From Arcicella sp043769985 (lineage in GTDB: Bacteria > Bacteroidota > Bacteroidia > Cytophagales > Spirosomataceae), in the NCBI GenBank assembly GCA_043769985.1, contig JAYVIV010000029.1, positions 1 through 13,518 on the forward strand: a stretch of DNA of 13,518 bases. The letters are read 5' to 3'. Position numbers and translations under genes: made by a program. Shown one piece after another: positions 1-7,321 of this stretch. Positions within the stretch are counted from its first letter, which is position 1. Each line of letters starts with the position of its first letter. Under the pieces are notes generated by a model. It was not told where the DNA came from. It did no database searches and was given only the letters and a program-made list of their open reading frames with translations.

Positions 1-43
1 TAGATTAATTTCGCAATAAATTAAAAACATAACGAAAAAAACT

Positions 44-1354
44 ATGATTTCGCTTATTGATTTATATCAAAAATACAGAGAATGTTCTGGAGTTTCGACT
101 GATACGAGAAAAATACCAACTGAATCCATGTTTTTTGCTTTGAAAGGTCCAAATTTTGATGCAAATCTCTTTGCTGAACAGGCTCTTCAAAAAGGAGCAA
201 AATATGCGGTTGTGGATGATTCAGCGGTTGTTATTAACGAAAATATTTTGCTCGTAGATGATGTATTATCGGCACTACAGAATTTAGCAAACTTCCATGC
301 TCAGCAATTAGATATTCCATTTATTGCTCTTACTGGTTCAAATGGAAAAACAACAACTAAGGAATTGATTAACAGCGTTTTATCTACAAAATTTAAGACA
401 TACGCTACCATCGGAAATCTAAATAATCATATAGGAGTGCCATTAACGATTTTAGCAATTGATGATTCCATTCAAGTCGCAATCATCGAAATGGGAGCTA
501 ATAAACAGGGCGATATTAAGGAATTGGTTGAGATATGCGAACCAACCCATGGTTTTATTACTAATATTGGGAAAGCTCATTTAGAAGGTTTTGGGGGATT
601 GGAAGGTGTAAGAAAAGGCAAAGGTGAATTATTTGACTGGTTGGCTGAAAATAATCAAACAATTTTTGTAAATGTTGCCTCCTCTCCTACTCACGAAATG
701 GCTATGGAAAGACATGGTTTTAACGAAATTATTACTTACACCACAGATACAAACCGACGTTTTCAAACAGTAATTACCCTGTTGGAAGACAGTCCTTTTG
801 TAATTTTCACTGACCCCGAAGGAGGATATTATAAATCTCATCTCACGGGAATATACAATTTTGAAAATATTGCAGCAGCCGTCAGAATTGGACAATATTT
901 TGGCGTGGATACAAAAGCAGCTTGTCAGGCAGCCGCCGATTACGAACCCAATAATAATCGTTCTCAATTCATTGAAAAAGGGACAAATAATGTGCTAATG
1001 GATGCCTATAACGCAAATCCTTCTTCGATGTCAGCCGCTATTTCTTACTTCAATGACTTGAAAGCAACTAAGAAAATGGTGATTTTAGGGGATATGTTCG
1101 AGTTAGGAGAAGATGCCATCGAAGAACATGAAGCAATTGGAAAATTATTGGCAGAATGCAATTTTGATTACATTCTTTTAGTAGGCTCTCTCATGGAAAA
1201 TGCGTTGAAACACCTTCCGATGATGAAAGCATTATACTTTCCAGATAAGTTCGGCTTACATACTTGGCTGCAAGATTATCCACAAACAAATACCCACTTT
1301 CTCGTGAAAGGATCAAGAGGAATGGGCTTGGAAAGTGTTTTACCGTTTTTGTAG
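44..1354 (+). CDS. murF: MurF, UDP-N-acetylmuramoyl-tripeptide--D-alanyl-D-alanine ligase
   Basis: This cytoplasmic ATP-dependent ligase adds the D-Ala-D-Ala dipeptide to UDP-MurNAc-tripeptide, the last cytoplasmic step of pentapeptide precursor synthesis. The 436-residue length is normal for MurF. The N-terminal substrate domain carries STDTRK (18-23). The central ATPase domain has the Mur ligase P-loop TGSNGKTTTK (97-106), EMGAN (149-153) and TNIGKAHLEGFG (173-184). The YNFENIAAAV stretch (271-280) and NNRSQ (304-308) lead into the C-terminal domain with DAYNANPSSM (320-329) and ILGDMFELG (347-355). These motifs, notably the TDTRK and DAYNANP signatures, favour MurF over MurC, D or E. The ATG at 44 gives the complete N-terminal domain. 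There is no Shine-Dalgarno sequence, as is usual in Bacteroidota. No other cell-wall gene is visible nearby, and the 43 bases upstream contain no recognisable gene. Confidence 0.96.
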   Translation: MISLIDLYQKYRECSGVSTDTRKIPTESMFFALKGPNFDANLFAEQALQKGAKYAVVDDSAVVINENILLVDDVLSALQNLANFHAQQLDIPFIALTGSNGKTTTKELINSVLSTKFKTYATIGNLNNHIGVPLTILAIDDSIQVAIIEMGANKQGDIKELVEICEPTHGFITNIGKAHLEGFGGLEGVRKGKGELFDWLAENNQTIFVNVASSPTHEMAMERHGFNEIITYTTDTNRRFQTVITLLEDSPFVIFTDPEGGYYKSHLTGIYNFENIAAAVRIGQYFGVDTKAACQAAADYEPNNNRSQFIEKGTNNVLMDAYNANPSSMSAAISYFNDLKATKKMVILGDMFELGEDAIEEHEAIGKLLAECNFDYILLVGSLMENALKHLPMMKALYFPDKFGLHTWLQDYPQTNTHFLVKGSRGMGLESVLPFL

Positions 1355-1421
1355 TTCGATGTTAGATATTGGTAATTCGATGTTCGTTTCCAAATCCGAA
1401 CATCCAAATACAAACATCGGA
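1355..1421. repeat. nested imperfect palindrome downstream of murF
   Basis: Directly after the murF stop codon, the 9-mer TTCGATGTT occurs at 1355-1363 and again at 1376-1384. The second copy starts a perfect 8-bp hairpin, GATGTTCG (1379-1386) with CGAACATC (1397-1404) around a 10-nt loop. The outer copy pairs imperfectly with CAAATACAAACATCGGA (1405-1421). The result is a nested inverted structure. It could act as a transcript end for murF, but the tract after it is A-rich on the plus strand rather than T-rich, so an intrinsic terminator on this strand is not convincing. A dispersed intergenic repeat is the alternative. Confidence 0.5.
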
Positions 1422-1496
1422 CATCAAAAAAACGACCGCTTACTAATTTATTAAATTACTTACTTATAGAAAACTCAAATAGTCTTTTTCATTTAT

Positions 1497-1504
1497 TACT
1501 TTTG
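1497..1504 (+). promoter_or_regulatory. candidate -7 element for the coiled-coil protein gene
   Basis: TACTTTTG at 1497-1504 matches the Bacteroidota -7 consensus TAnnTTTG and lies about 70 nt ahead of the start codon at 1577. No clear TTG is present at the expected -33 distance, so only half of the promoter is supported. Confidence 0.4.
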
Positions 1505-1576
1505 GAGATTATCAAAGCCAAAAATCAAACTAATTGTTAGTATAAATTTAATCTTACCAACCCTTTTTAAGAAATC

Positions 1577-2572
1577 ATGGATAATTATTCAAATCAAAAT
1601 CAACCACAAAAAACGGGCAGTAATAATGCCCTAAAAGCTGGTCTTGCCGTTATGACCCTTCTGGCTCTCGGTTTGGGCTATATGCTTTTTCAGTCGAAAG
1701 AAACCGTTACTAATCAACAGGAAGTTATTAGTACTAAGGTGATGGAATTGGCAAATACTCGTACTAAGTTAGATTCCATATCACGAGAATTGGACTCGCA
1801 AATCGCTGAAGTTCAAAAACTTGGGGGTGATGTTACTGAATTACAAAAAGCAAAAACTGAATTAGAGCAAGATAAAATTGAACTGACAAAGAATAATGGT
1901 AAAAGTATTGCCGAGGCTTCAAATATTCGGGCAAAATATGAAGGTAAAATTAAAAATTACGAATCAATATTAGCATCAAAAGAAGAAGAATTAGTAAAAC
2001 TTCGTGAAGAAAATACTGCCTTAGCTTCGCAAAATCAAAATCTTTCATCTGAAAACACTGATTTGAAAGGGCAGACACAAGGTTTATCAAAAAGCGTAGA
2101 AGAAGCGAAAGCTCAAAATGAAGAAGTTGCCGCTAAAAACAAAGTATTAGCTGAAAAAGTAACCAAAGCCGCTGCCCTTCGTACTGAATATGTGAAGGTC
2201 ATCGGGATAAACGAAAGAGGCAAAGAATCAGAAGAAAAACGTTATCGTGCAAGGAAATTAGCCAAAATTAAGGTTATATTCCAATTGGCAAAAAATGAAT
2301 TAACTGAACACGAACGCAAAACCGTTTTCATTAGAGTTCTTGGTCCAGATGGTTCAACAATTTTTGATTCTGCCACAGGTTCTGGAAATTTTACTTACAA
2401 TGGACAAGAATTAGCTTACACAACTCGTGGAGAAGTGAATTACGACAACGAAAATCTATACGTGGAGATGGTTTATAATCGTGGAGGTACAGAATATCGT
2501 GAGGGTAAATATAAAGTTGAGCTTTATGCAGAAGGTTTTAAGATTGGGGAAGGTGGGTTTGAGGTGAAATAG
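1577..2572 (+). CDS. membrane-anchored coiled-coil protein of unknown function
   Basis: I do not recognise a named family. The 331-residue protein has a short polar N-terminus and one hydrophobic segment at about 19-38 that should act as a signal anchor. A long Glu/Lys/Gln/Ala-rich region (about 45-200) with repeating hydrophobic spacing predicts an extended coiled coil. The C-terminal domain (about 205-331) is rich in alternating beta-strand patterns, such as VFIRVLGPDGSTIFD and KYKVELYAEGFKIGEGGFEV, and looks like a compact beta-sandwich. The likely topology places the coil and the C-terminal domain in the periplasm. Such proteins are easily mislabelled as SMC or chromosome-segregation proteins because of the coil, but no Walker motifs are present. 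The gene appears monocistronic: it has its own candidate promoter and a strong terminator 21 bp after the stop. A structural or envelope-spacing role is conjecture. Confidence 0.85.
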   Translation: MDNYSNQNQPQKTGSNNALKAGLAVMTLLALGLGYMLFQSKETVTNQQEVISTKVMELANTRTKLDSISRELDSQIAEVQKLGGDVTELQKAKTELEQDKIELTKNNGKSIAEASNIRAKYEGKIKNYESILASKEEELVKLREENTALASQNQNLSSENTDLKGQTQGLSKSVEEAKAQNEEVAAKNKVLAEKVTKAAALRTEYVKVIGINERGKESEEKRYRARKLAKIKVIFQLAKNELTEHERKTVFIRVLGPDGSTIFDSATGSGNFTYNGQELAYTTRGEVNYDNENLYVEMVYNRGGTEYREGKYKVELYAEGFKIGEGGFEVK

Positions 2573-2593
2573 ATTGTTGAATATCTCAAAATT

Positions 2594-2627
2594 AAGGGAG
2601 TTGGTTTTAAAACTGACTCCCTTTTTT
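2594..2627 (+). terminator. intrinsic terminator after the coiled-coil protein gene
   Basis: The perfect stem AAGGGAGT (2594-2601) / ACTCCCTT (2616-2623) is extended inward through wobble pairs to the palindrome GTTTTAAAAC. A run of T follows up to 2627. It lies 21 bp after the stop codon of the preceding gene. Confidence 0.88.
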
Positions 2628-2673
2628 ATTGTAATTTTTTCCACTAAATTTAGGGAAATAAAACAAAAAGAAA

Positions 2674-2838
2674 ATGGGATTAGTATATGCCGATGTTGAG
2701 CTTATCAACAGTGAAGATATGGGATTAGCTCGTCGTTATATTATTGGTGAAGAGGATGTAAAAAGGATGAATGTAAATATTCTTGTAGATACTAAGGGTT
2801 TGATACACATTATCAAACCCTTTTATATTTTCCAATAA
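2674..2838 (+). pseudogene. truncated clan AA (retropepsin-like) aspartic protease remnant
   Basis: This is a 54-codon open frame, ATG 2674 to TAA 2836-2838. Its N-terminal 40 residues, starting MGLVYADVELINSEDMGLAR and ending in NVNILVDT, resemble the start of a small family of clan AA aspartic proteases found in Bacteroidota and cyanobacteria. Those proteins are about 120 residues long and continue with the catalytic Asp-Thr-Gly and a full beta-barrel. Here the similarity ends at D39-T40: the Gly is replaced by Lys, and the remaining 14 codons are specified by a terminator hairpin. The flap and the rest of the fold are missing, and I see no downstream fragment before ahcY. The product cannot be an active protease. 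A start-proximal remnant left by a deletion is the simplest reading. Family recognition is from memory. Confidence 0.68.
2794..2832 (+). terminator. intrinsic terminator inside the protease remnant
   Basis: The perfect 12-bp stem AAGGGTTTGATA (2794-2805) / TATCAAACCCTT (2811-2822) encloses a 5-nt loop and is followed by a T-rich tail (2821-2830). It begins one base after the last codon of the protease-like sequence and overlaps the terminal codons of the open frame. Confidence 0.88.
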
Positions 2839-2973
2839 TCTTAAAACTTAATAATTTACGGATAAAATATCTATAATAATTAATTTTTTAGATAAAACAA
2901 CCAATTTTATTGAATTTAGTGGTAAAAGTGAAATTATTTAACCTACCATTTTAATAATTAAAGATAAAGGTAT

Positions 2974-2981
2974 TAATTTTG
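2974..2981 (+). promoter_or_regulatory. candidate -7 element for ahcY
   Basis: TAATTTTG fits TAnnTTTG and lies 50 bp ahead of the ahcY ATG. The -33 region is not clear. The leader holds only a short hairpin, GAGTG (3004-3008) / CACTC (3012-3016) with loop TTT, ending 15 nt before the start codon. This is too small to be a SAM or SAH riboswitch. Confidence 0.4.
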
Positions 2982-3031
2982 TATTATTCTAAGAAAATGA
3001 TTCGAGTGTTTCACTCAAAAACTAATAAAAA

Positions 3032-4348
3032 ATGTCAACTCAAACACAACAGTACGTTCCGTATAAAGTAAAAGACATCGCTCTTGCGGAGTGGGGTCGT
3101 AAGGAAATTCGTTTAGCAGAAGCTGAAATGCCAGGTTTGATGGCTCTTCGTGCTGAATTCGGTGAGGCTCAACCTTTGAAAGGAGCGAGAATTGCAGGAT
3201 GTCTTCACATGACCATCCAAACTGCCGTATTAATCGAAACATTGACCGCTTTGGGTGCGGATGTAACTTGGTCTTCATGTAACATTTTCTCTACACAAGA
3301 TCATGCTGCCGCTGCAATTGCTGCTGCTGGTGTTCCTGTATATGCTTGGAAAGGCATGAACGAAGAAGAATTCAACTGGTGTATTGAGCAAACTTTGTTT
3401 TTCGGAGAAGAGCGTCAGCAATTGAACATGATTCTTGATGATGGTGGTGATTTGACAAACATGGTTTTTGACGAATATCCAGAATTAATTGCAGGCATTA
3501 GAGGACTTTCAGAAGAGACTACAACTGGTGTTCACCGTTTGTATGAGCGTTTGAAAAACGGAACTTTATACCTTCCTGCCATCAACGTGAATGACTCTGT
3601 AACAAAGTCTAAGTTTGATAATAAATACGGTTGTAAAGAATCATTAGTGGATTCAATCCGTCGTGCTACCGATATTATGTTAGCTGGTAAAGTTGCCGTT
3701 GTGGCAGGTTATGGTGACGTGGGTAAAGGTTCGGCTGAATCATTAAAAGGTGCTGGTTGTAGAGTTTTAGTAACAGAAATTGATCCAATTTGTGCATTAC
3801 AAGCGGCAATGGACGGTTACGAAGTTGTTACGATGGATCAAGCGGCTTTACGTGCTAATATCTTTGTAACAGCAACTGGTAACTTGAAAATCATTCGTGA
3901 GCGTCACTTCAGAGCAATGAAAGATAAGGCAATCGTTTGTAATATCGGTCACTTTGATAATGAAATTGATATGGCTTGGTTGAATGGAACTTATGGTTCA
4001 ACAAAAGAGCAAATCAAACCACAAGTTGATATGTATAATGTTGACGGTAAGGACATTATCGTTTTGGCTGAAGGACGTTTAGTGAATTTAGGTTGTGCCA
4101 TGGGACACCCTTCTTTCGTGATGTCAGCTTCATTCACAAACCAAACATTGGCTCAGTTAGAGTTATGGTGTAATACAGACCAATACGAAAAGAAATTGTA
4201 CATTCTTCCAAAGCATTTGGACGAGAAAGTGGCAAGATTACACTTAGGTCATATTGGTGTTACTTTGGAAACATTGGAAAACGATCAAGCGGATTATATT
4301 GGCGTGAAGGTTGAAGGACCATTCAAGTCGGATTTGTATCGTTATTAG
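3032..4348 (+). CDS. ahcY: adenosylhomocysteinase (S-adenosyl-L-homocysteine hydrolase)
   Basis: This cytoplasmic NAD-dependent enzyme reversibly hydrolyses S-adenosylhomocysteine to adenosine and homocysteine, clearing the inhibitory product of SAM-dependent methylation. The 438-residue protein is full length. The substrate domain shows AGCLHMTIQTAVLIETL (55-71), SSCNIFSTQDHAAAAIA (81-97), ILDDGGDLT (134-142) and EETTTGVHRLY (161-171). The catalytic and cofactor segment NVNDSVTKSKFDNKYG (185-200) precedes the Rossmann loop AGYGDVGKGSA (225-235). The C-terminus KSDLYRY supplies the conserved Lys and Tyr that complete the NAD site of the neighbouring subunit. The gene stands alone, with its own promoter candidate and a strong terminator. 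Its base composition is visibly less AT-rich than that of the following cassette. Confidence 0.98.
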   Translation: MSTQTQQYVPYKVKDIALAEWGRKEIRLAEAEMPGLMALRAEFGEAQPLKGARIAGCLHMTIQTAVLIETLTALGADVTWSSCNIFSTQDHAAAAIAAAGVPVYAWKGMNEEEFNWCIEQTLFFGEERQQLNMILDDGGDLTNMVFDEYPELIAGIRGLSEETTTGVHRLYERLKNGTLYLPAINVNDSVTKSKFDNKYGCKESLVDSIRRATDIMLAGKVAVVAGYGDVGKGSAESLKGAGCRVLVTEIDPICALQAAMDGYEVVTMDQAALRANIFVTATGNLKIIRERHFRAMKDKAIVCNIGHFDNEIDMAWLNGTYGSTKEQIKPQVDMYNVDGKDIIVLAEGRLVNLGCAMGHPSFVMSASFTNQTLAQLELWCNTDQYEKKLYILPKHLDEKVARLHLGHIGVTLETLENDQADYIGVKVEGPFKSDLYRY

Positions 4349-4370
4349 GAATTAGTAATATTTGAATTTA

Positions 4371-4410
4371 AAAACTCTTCGTCAGACTTTCTGGCGAAGA
4401 GTTTTTTTTT
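4371..4410 (+). terminator. intrinsic terminator of ahcY
   Basis: A 15-bp stem pairs 4371-4385 with 4391-4405, with a single G-T wobble, around the 5-nt loop ACTTT. The T run continues to 4410. It starts 22 bp after the ahcY stop. Confidence 0.93.
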
Positions 4411-4466
4411 GTTTCAACCTAAACTAAATAATATTATTAAACCTAAATTTAAGTTTATTTAATTCT

Positions 4467-4474
4467 TATATTTA
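4467..4474 (+). promoter_or_regulatory. weak -7-like element ahead of the rloAB pair
   Basis: TATATTTA differs from TAnnTTTG only in the last base and lies 32 bp ahead of the ATG at 4507. No TTG is seen at the -33 distance. The surrounding stretch is extremely AT-rich, so a chance match is possible. Confidence 0.28.
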
Positions 4475-4506
4475 CGAATAATTCACAAATATTAATTTTA
4501 AATATC

Positions 4507-5751
4507 ATGTTAGTAGAATTTAGTGTTGGCAATTTTCGCTCTTTTAAAGATATTCAAACGTTGAGTATGGTCGCTGCCCCTATCAGTTCTAAAAACAAAG
4601 AACTTGATGAACAAAATACTTTTCAAGCAACTCCTAAATTGAGATTATTGAAGACGAAGGCTATTTACGGAGCTAATGGTAGTGGAAAGAGTAATTTGGT
4701 GAGAGCTATGAGTTCATTTAATGACTTTGTTATAATGTCTTTACGTCCTGACGCTAATCTACATCTTTTTTTTCAACCATTTGTCTTTTCATCTGAAACC
4801 GACAATAAGCCTTCATTCTTTCAGATAATTTTTATTATAAATGGAATACAATTTAGATATGGTTTTGAAGCAAATTCTGAGCAAATACATTCAGAGTGGT
4901 TATTTGGCACTCCAAATCAAAGAGAAGTGTATTATTTCAGAAGAGATGGACAAGAATTAGACATAAATGAAAAACATCTTAAAGGTGCAAAAAAGATACA
5001 AAATATATTAGGTGAAGAGTCGCAGATTTATAAAAAAACATCCCTTTTTATTTCTGTACTTTCCTCTCTTAATATTTCATTAGCAAACGATATAGTTAGT
5101 TATTTTATGAGTTCTTATGTTGACACAAATACTTCTGAATTCATTATGCATGATGTACGGAAGAGAGATTTTGCAACAAATCAATTTTTGAAAGGAACAT
5201 ATAATAAAGAGGTAACTGAATTACTCAAATATGTAGATTCAGGAATAGACTCTATTGAAATTATTGGATCAACTGAAAAACCTGAAAGTAAAAAAGTAAT
5301 TACTTTTACGAGTAAGAAATATAGTAATAATCAAACAGAAATCGTAGCATTACCTTTTTTTCAATTTGCATCAGAAGGTACGCAGAAGGTTTTTGAGGTT
5401 GCACCTTTTATAATAAATTCATTAGAAAAAGGTAAGACATTAGTAATTGATGAATTCGATTCAAAACTTCATCCAATTATCACAAAAAAGATAATTGAAC
5501 TTTACAATAATAATAAAAAAAATGCCCAATTGATTTTTGTAACACACGATTCTAACTTATTGGATTACAGATTATTACGTCGTGATCAAATAGCTTTTGT
5601 TGAAAAGGATAAATTTGGAGCAAGCCAAATTTACAATTTAGTAGAATTTAAAGGAGTTAGAAATGATGCCTCATTTGAAAAAGATTATTTAGATGGTCGA
5701 TATGGAGCTATTCCTTTTGTTGGTAACTTTGAATACGTTTTTTCTAAATAA
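4507..5751 (+). CDS. RloA-type AAA-15 family ATPase (AbiLi-like, putative phage defence)
   Basis: This 414-residue ATPase belongs to the ABC/SMC-like AAA-15 group that includes RloA and the ATPase subunits of several abortive-infection systems. The start MLVEFSVGNFRSFKD is typical of the group. Walker A is GANGSGKSN (55-63). A signature-like SEGTQK lies at 289-294, Walker B TLVIDEFD at 311-318 with D315 and E316, and the H-loop VTHD at 345-348. The C-terminal LDGRYGAIP (395-403) is characteristic of RloA relatives. The region between Walker A and the signature motif is variable and probably forms the coiled or lid insertion. The stop codon is 3 bp before the start of the RloB-type gene, so the two are surely co-expressed. 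All catalytic motifs are intact. Known relatives are linked to restriction loci (rlo genes) or act as AbiL; activity against phage here is inferred. Confidence 0.88.
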   Translation: MLVEFSVGNFRSFKDIQTLSMVAAPISSKNKELDEQNTFQATPKLRLLKTKAIYGANGSGKSNLVRAMSSFNDFVIMSLRPDANLHLFFQPFVFSSETDNKPSFFQIIFIINGIQFRYGFEANSEQIHSEWLFGTPNQREVYYFRRDGQELDINEKHLKGAKKIQNILGEESQIYKKTSLFISVLSSLNISLANDIVSYFMSSYVDTNTSEFIMHDVRKRDFATNQFLKGTYNKEVTELLKYVDSGIDSIEIIGSTEKPESKKVITFTSKKYSNNQTEIVALPFFQFASEGTQKVFEVAPFIINSLEKGKTLVIDEFDSKLHPIITKKIIELYNNNKKNAQLIFVTHDSNLLDYRLLRRDQIAFVEKDKFGASQIYNLVEFKGVRNDASFEKDYLDGRYGAIPFVGNFEYVFSK

Positions 5752-5754
5752 TCT

Positions 5755-6432
5755 ATGTCAGCAAAACCAATTAAAAAAACTGACCAATCGGCTGGTTGGA
5801 ATAAGAAAGCAAACATATCTAAATCCGCAATTAGTAGTAGAATAATTCCCAAGAAATTTTTGATTGTTTGTGAGGGACAGACAGAAGAAATCTATTTCAA
5901 AAGTTTTCCAGTTTTGACTGCAACTGTTAGTGCGAAAGAGACAGGCAGAACAAAGTTAGCTCTGGTTAAAAAAGCAAAAGAATTAGCCAAAGAAGATAAT
6001 TACGATGAAATATGGTGTGTGTTTGACATGGATATAAATTATGCCAACCAAGAAAATCAACGAAATGACTTCAATAGTGCCATCAAACAATGCCAAGAAA
6101 CTAAGAAATTTAAAGTAGCCTATTCAAATGATTGCTTTGAATTATGGTTCTATCTTCATTTTGCTTACTCTGACCAACAAAATCATCGAACATTTTACTA
6201 CCAGAAACTGCGTGAATTTTGGGGTATTAATTACGAAGACAAGGGAAAGAAGTTAGATTTTTGTAAAACGATTTATTCAAAATTACAAAACTCAAATTGT
6301 TCACAACAAGAAGCAATTGATAGAGCGGAAAAACTTTTTAAATCAAAAACGCATGATTCACCTTGCGACCAAAATCCTGTAACGACAGTTTTTGAGTTAG
6401 TTAGAGAACTAAACAAATATTTAAAACAATAA
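5755..6432 (+). CDS. RloB-family protein with Toprim-like motifs (AbiLii-like partner)
   Basis: This 225-residue protein matches the RloB family by several hallmarks: the N-terminal strand FLIVCEGQTEEIYFKSF (35-51), the acidic pair in CVFDMD (88-93), CFELWFYLHF (127-136) and the C-terminal NPVTTVFELVREL (207-219). The combination of the EG-x-T-E glutamate (E40) with a D-x-D pair (D91, D93) after a beta strand resembles a Toprim metal site, so a nuclease-type activity is plausible but not shown. The first 30 residues are basic and Ser/Lys-rich. The gene lies 3 bp behind the RloA-type ATPase and ends just before a terminator, making a compact two-gene unit. By analogy with ATPase-plus-Toprim systems (OLD, PARIS, AbiL), it would be the effector and the ATPase the sensor; this is inference. 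Confidence 0.87.
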   Translation: MSAKPIKKTDQSAGWNKKANISKSAISSRIIPKKFLIVCEGQTEEIYFKSFPVLTATVSAKETGRTKLALVKKAKELAKEDNYDEIWCVFDMDINYANQENQRNDFNSAIKQCQETKKFKVAYSNDCFELWFYLHFAYSDQQNHRTFYYQKLREFWGINYEDKGKKLDFCKTIYSKLQNSNCSQQEAIDRAEKLFKSKTHDSPCDQNPVTTVFELVRELNKYLKQ

Positions 6433-6436
6433 CAGA

Positions 6437-6474
6437 ATCATATTTATCAACCTTTTTAGATAAATGTGATTTTT
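6437..6474 (+). terminator. intrinsic terminator of the rloAB pair
   Basis: A 12-bp stem, ATCATATTTATC (6437-6448) with GATAAATGTGAT (6459-6470), has one G-T wobble and a 10-nt loop. Ts follow. It starts 5 bp after the RloB stop and closes the cassette. Confidence 0.75.
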
Positions 6475-6503
6475 GCTTTTCCCCAAGATTTATCCGTAAT
6501 TTG
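6473..6503 (+). promoter_or_regulatory. candidate promoter for the DUF3822-coaD pair
   Basis: TTG (6473-6475) followed 21 bp later by TAATTTG (6497-6503) resembles the Bacteroidota -33/-7 pair, one base shorter than TAnnTTTG. The -33 TTG sits in the T tail of the upstream terminator. The predicted transcript would start about 15-20 nt before the TTG start codon. Confidence 0.42.
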
Positions 6504-6526
6504 CACTCAAACAAATCCGCATTCCT

Positions 6527-7321
6527 TTGTCAACAGCTATTTTACATATTCAACCCATCACCAAAACTGAAAACCCTCGATTTGATATTGAAAAATTAAA
6601 TCAATATACGCTCTCTTGCGAAATTTCTGAATCTTCTTTTTACTACAAAATTATCGAACAGCTTGATAATGAGGTTATTGTTACTGAAAAATATGAATTC
6701 CCTAAGCAAAAAGAAGCCGTTTCTATTACTGATTATTTAACTTCAATTTACGAAACACACGATTTTTTAAAGTCCTTAAAATGGAAATCTATTGAGATAA
6801 TTATTGATAATCAGTCGTTTACCTTAATTCCACTTGAATTATTTAAGAAGGAATATACTAATCGTTATTTGCAATTAGCAAAAGGACAACAACTCTCTGA
6901 TTCAGAGGAAGTTCATACTTACGTCCATGAAGATTTGGGAATAGTGAATACATATAGTTCAGACCGTGATTTATACAATTGGCTTTCCAATACTTATCCA
7001 TTAGTGGGTATGACATTTAAGCATAAAACCAGTCAATTAATTGAGTTTGGAGTATTTACCAGTAAGGCTCAAACAGCATTTTTATATTTTGGAAATCAGC
7101 ATTTTACTATGGTGATAACTGCCAACGGGAATTTGAAATTCTGTAATCGTTTTGCTTATAAAACCCCGCAGGATTTGGTCTATTACGTTCTTTTTGCGAT
7201 GCATGAATTGGAAATTGAACCCGATGAAATCATTTTGAGGGTAAATGGAAATATCACTAAACAATCAGAAGATTTTGAATTACTAAACCAATATTTACCG
7301 AACGTTAAAATAAGTTTATGA
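6527..7321 (+). CDS. DUF3822 family protein
   Basis: This 264-residue protein is recognised as the DUF3822 family, which is found in Bacteroidota and, as I recall, has an actin-like ATPase fold in a solved structure; its biochemical role is unknown. No signal peptide or membrane segment is seen, so it should be cytoplasmic. The chosen start is TTG at 6527. An in-frame stop at 6497-6499 leaves no ATG between it and the TTG, and starting later would remove the first beta strand (STAILHIQPI). The stop overlaps the coaD start as ATGA (7318-7321), indicating translational coupling to coenzyme A synthesis. The overlap suggests a linked function, but the sequence gives no direct evidence. Confidence 0.8.
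   Translation: MSTAILHIQPITKTENPRFDIEKLNQYTLSCEISESSFYYKIIEQLDNEVIVTEKYEFPKQKEAVSITDYLTSIYETHDFLKSLKWKSIEIIIDNQSFTLIPLELFKKEYTNRYLQLAKGQQLSDSEEVHTYVHEDLGIVNTYSSDRDLYNWLSNTYPLVGMTFKHKTSQLIEFGVFTSKAQTAFLYFGNQHFTMVITANGNLKFCNRFAYKTPQDLVYYVLFAMHELEIEPDEIILRVNGNITKQSEDFELLNQYLPNVKISL

Noticed and set aside
629..967. Minus-strand open frame inside murF
   Set aside because: It overlaps the conserved MurF coding sequence, has no recognisable protein features and is best explained as antisense shadow.
2982..3031. SAM or SAH riboswitch in the ahcY leader
   Set aside because: The leader after the predicted promoter is only about 45 nt and holds a single 5-bp hairpin; it cannot form the pseudoknot or multi-helix core of those riboswitches.
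3015..3278. Minus-strand open frame overlapping the ahcY start
   Set aside because: It lies across a highly conserved gene in the opposite strand, with a composition dictated by the AhcY codons and no family resemblance.
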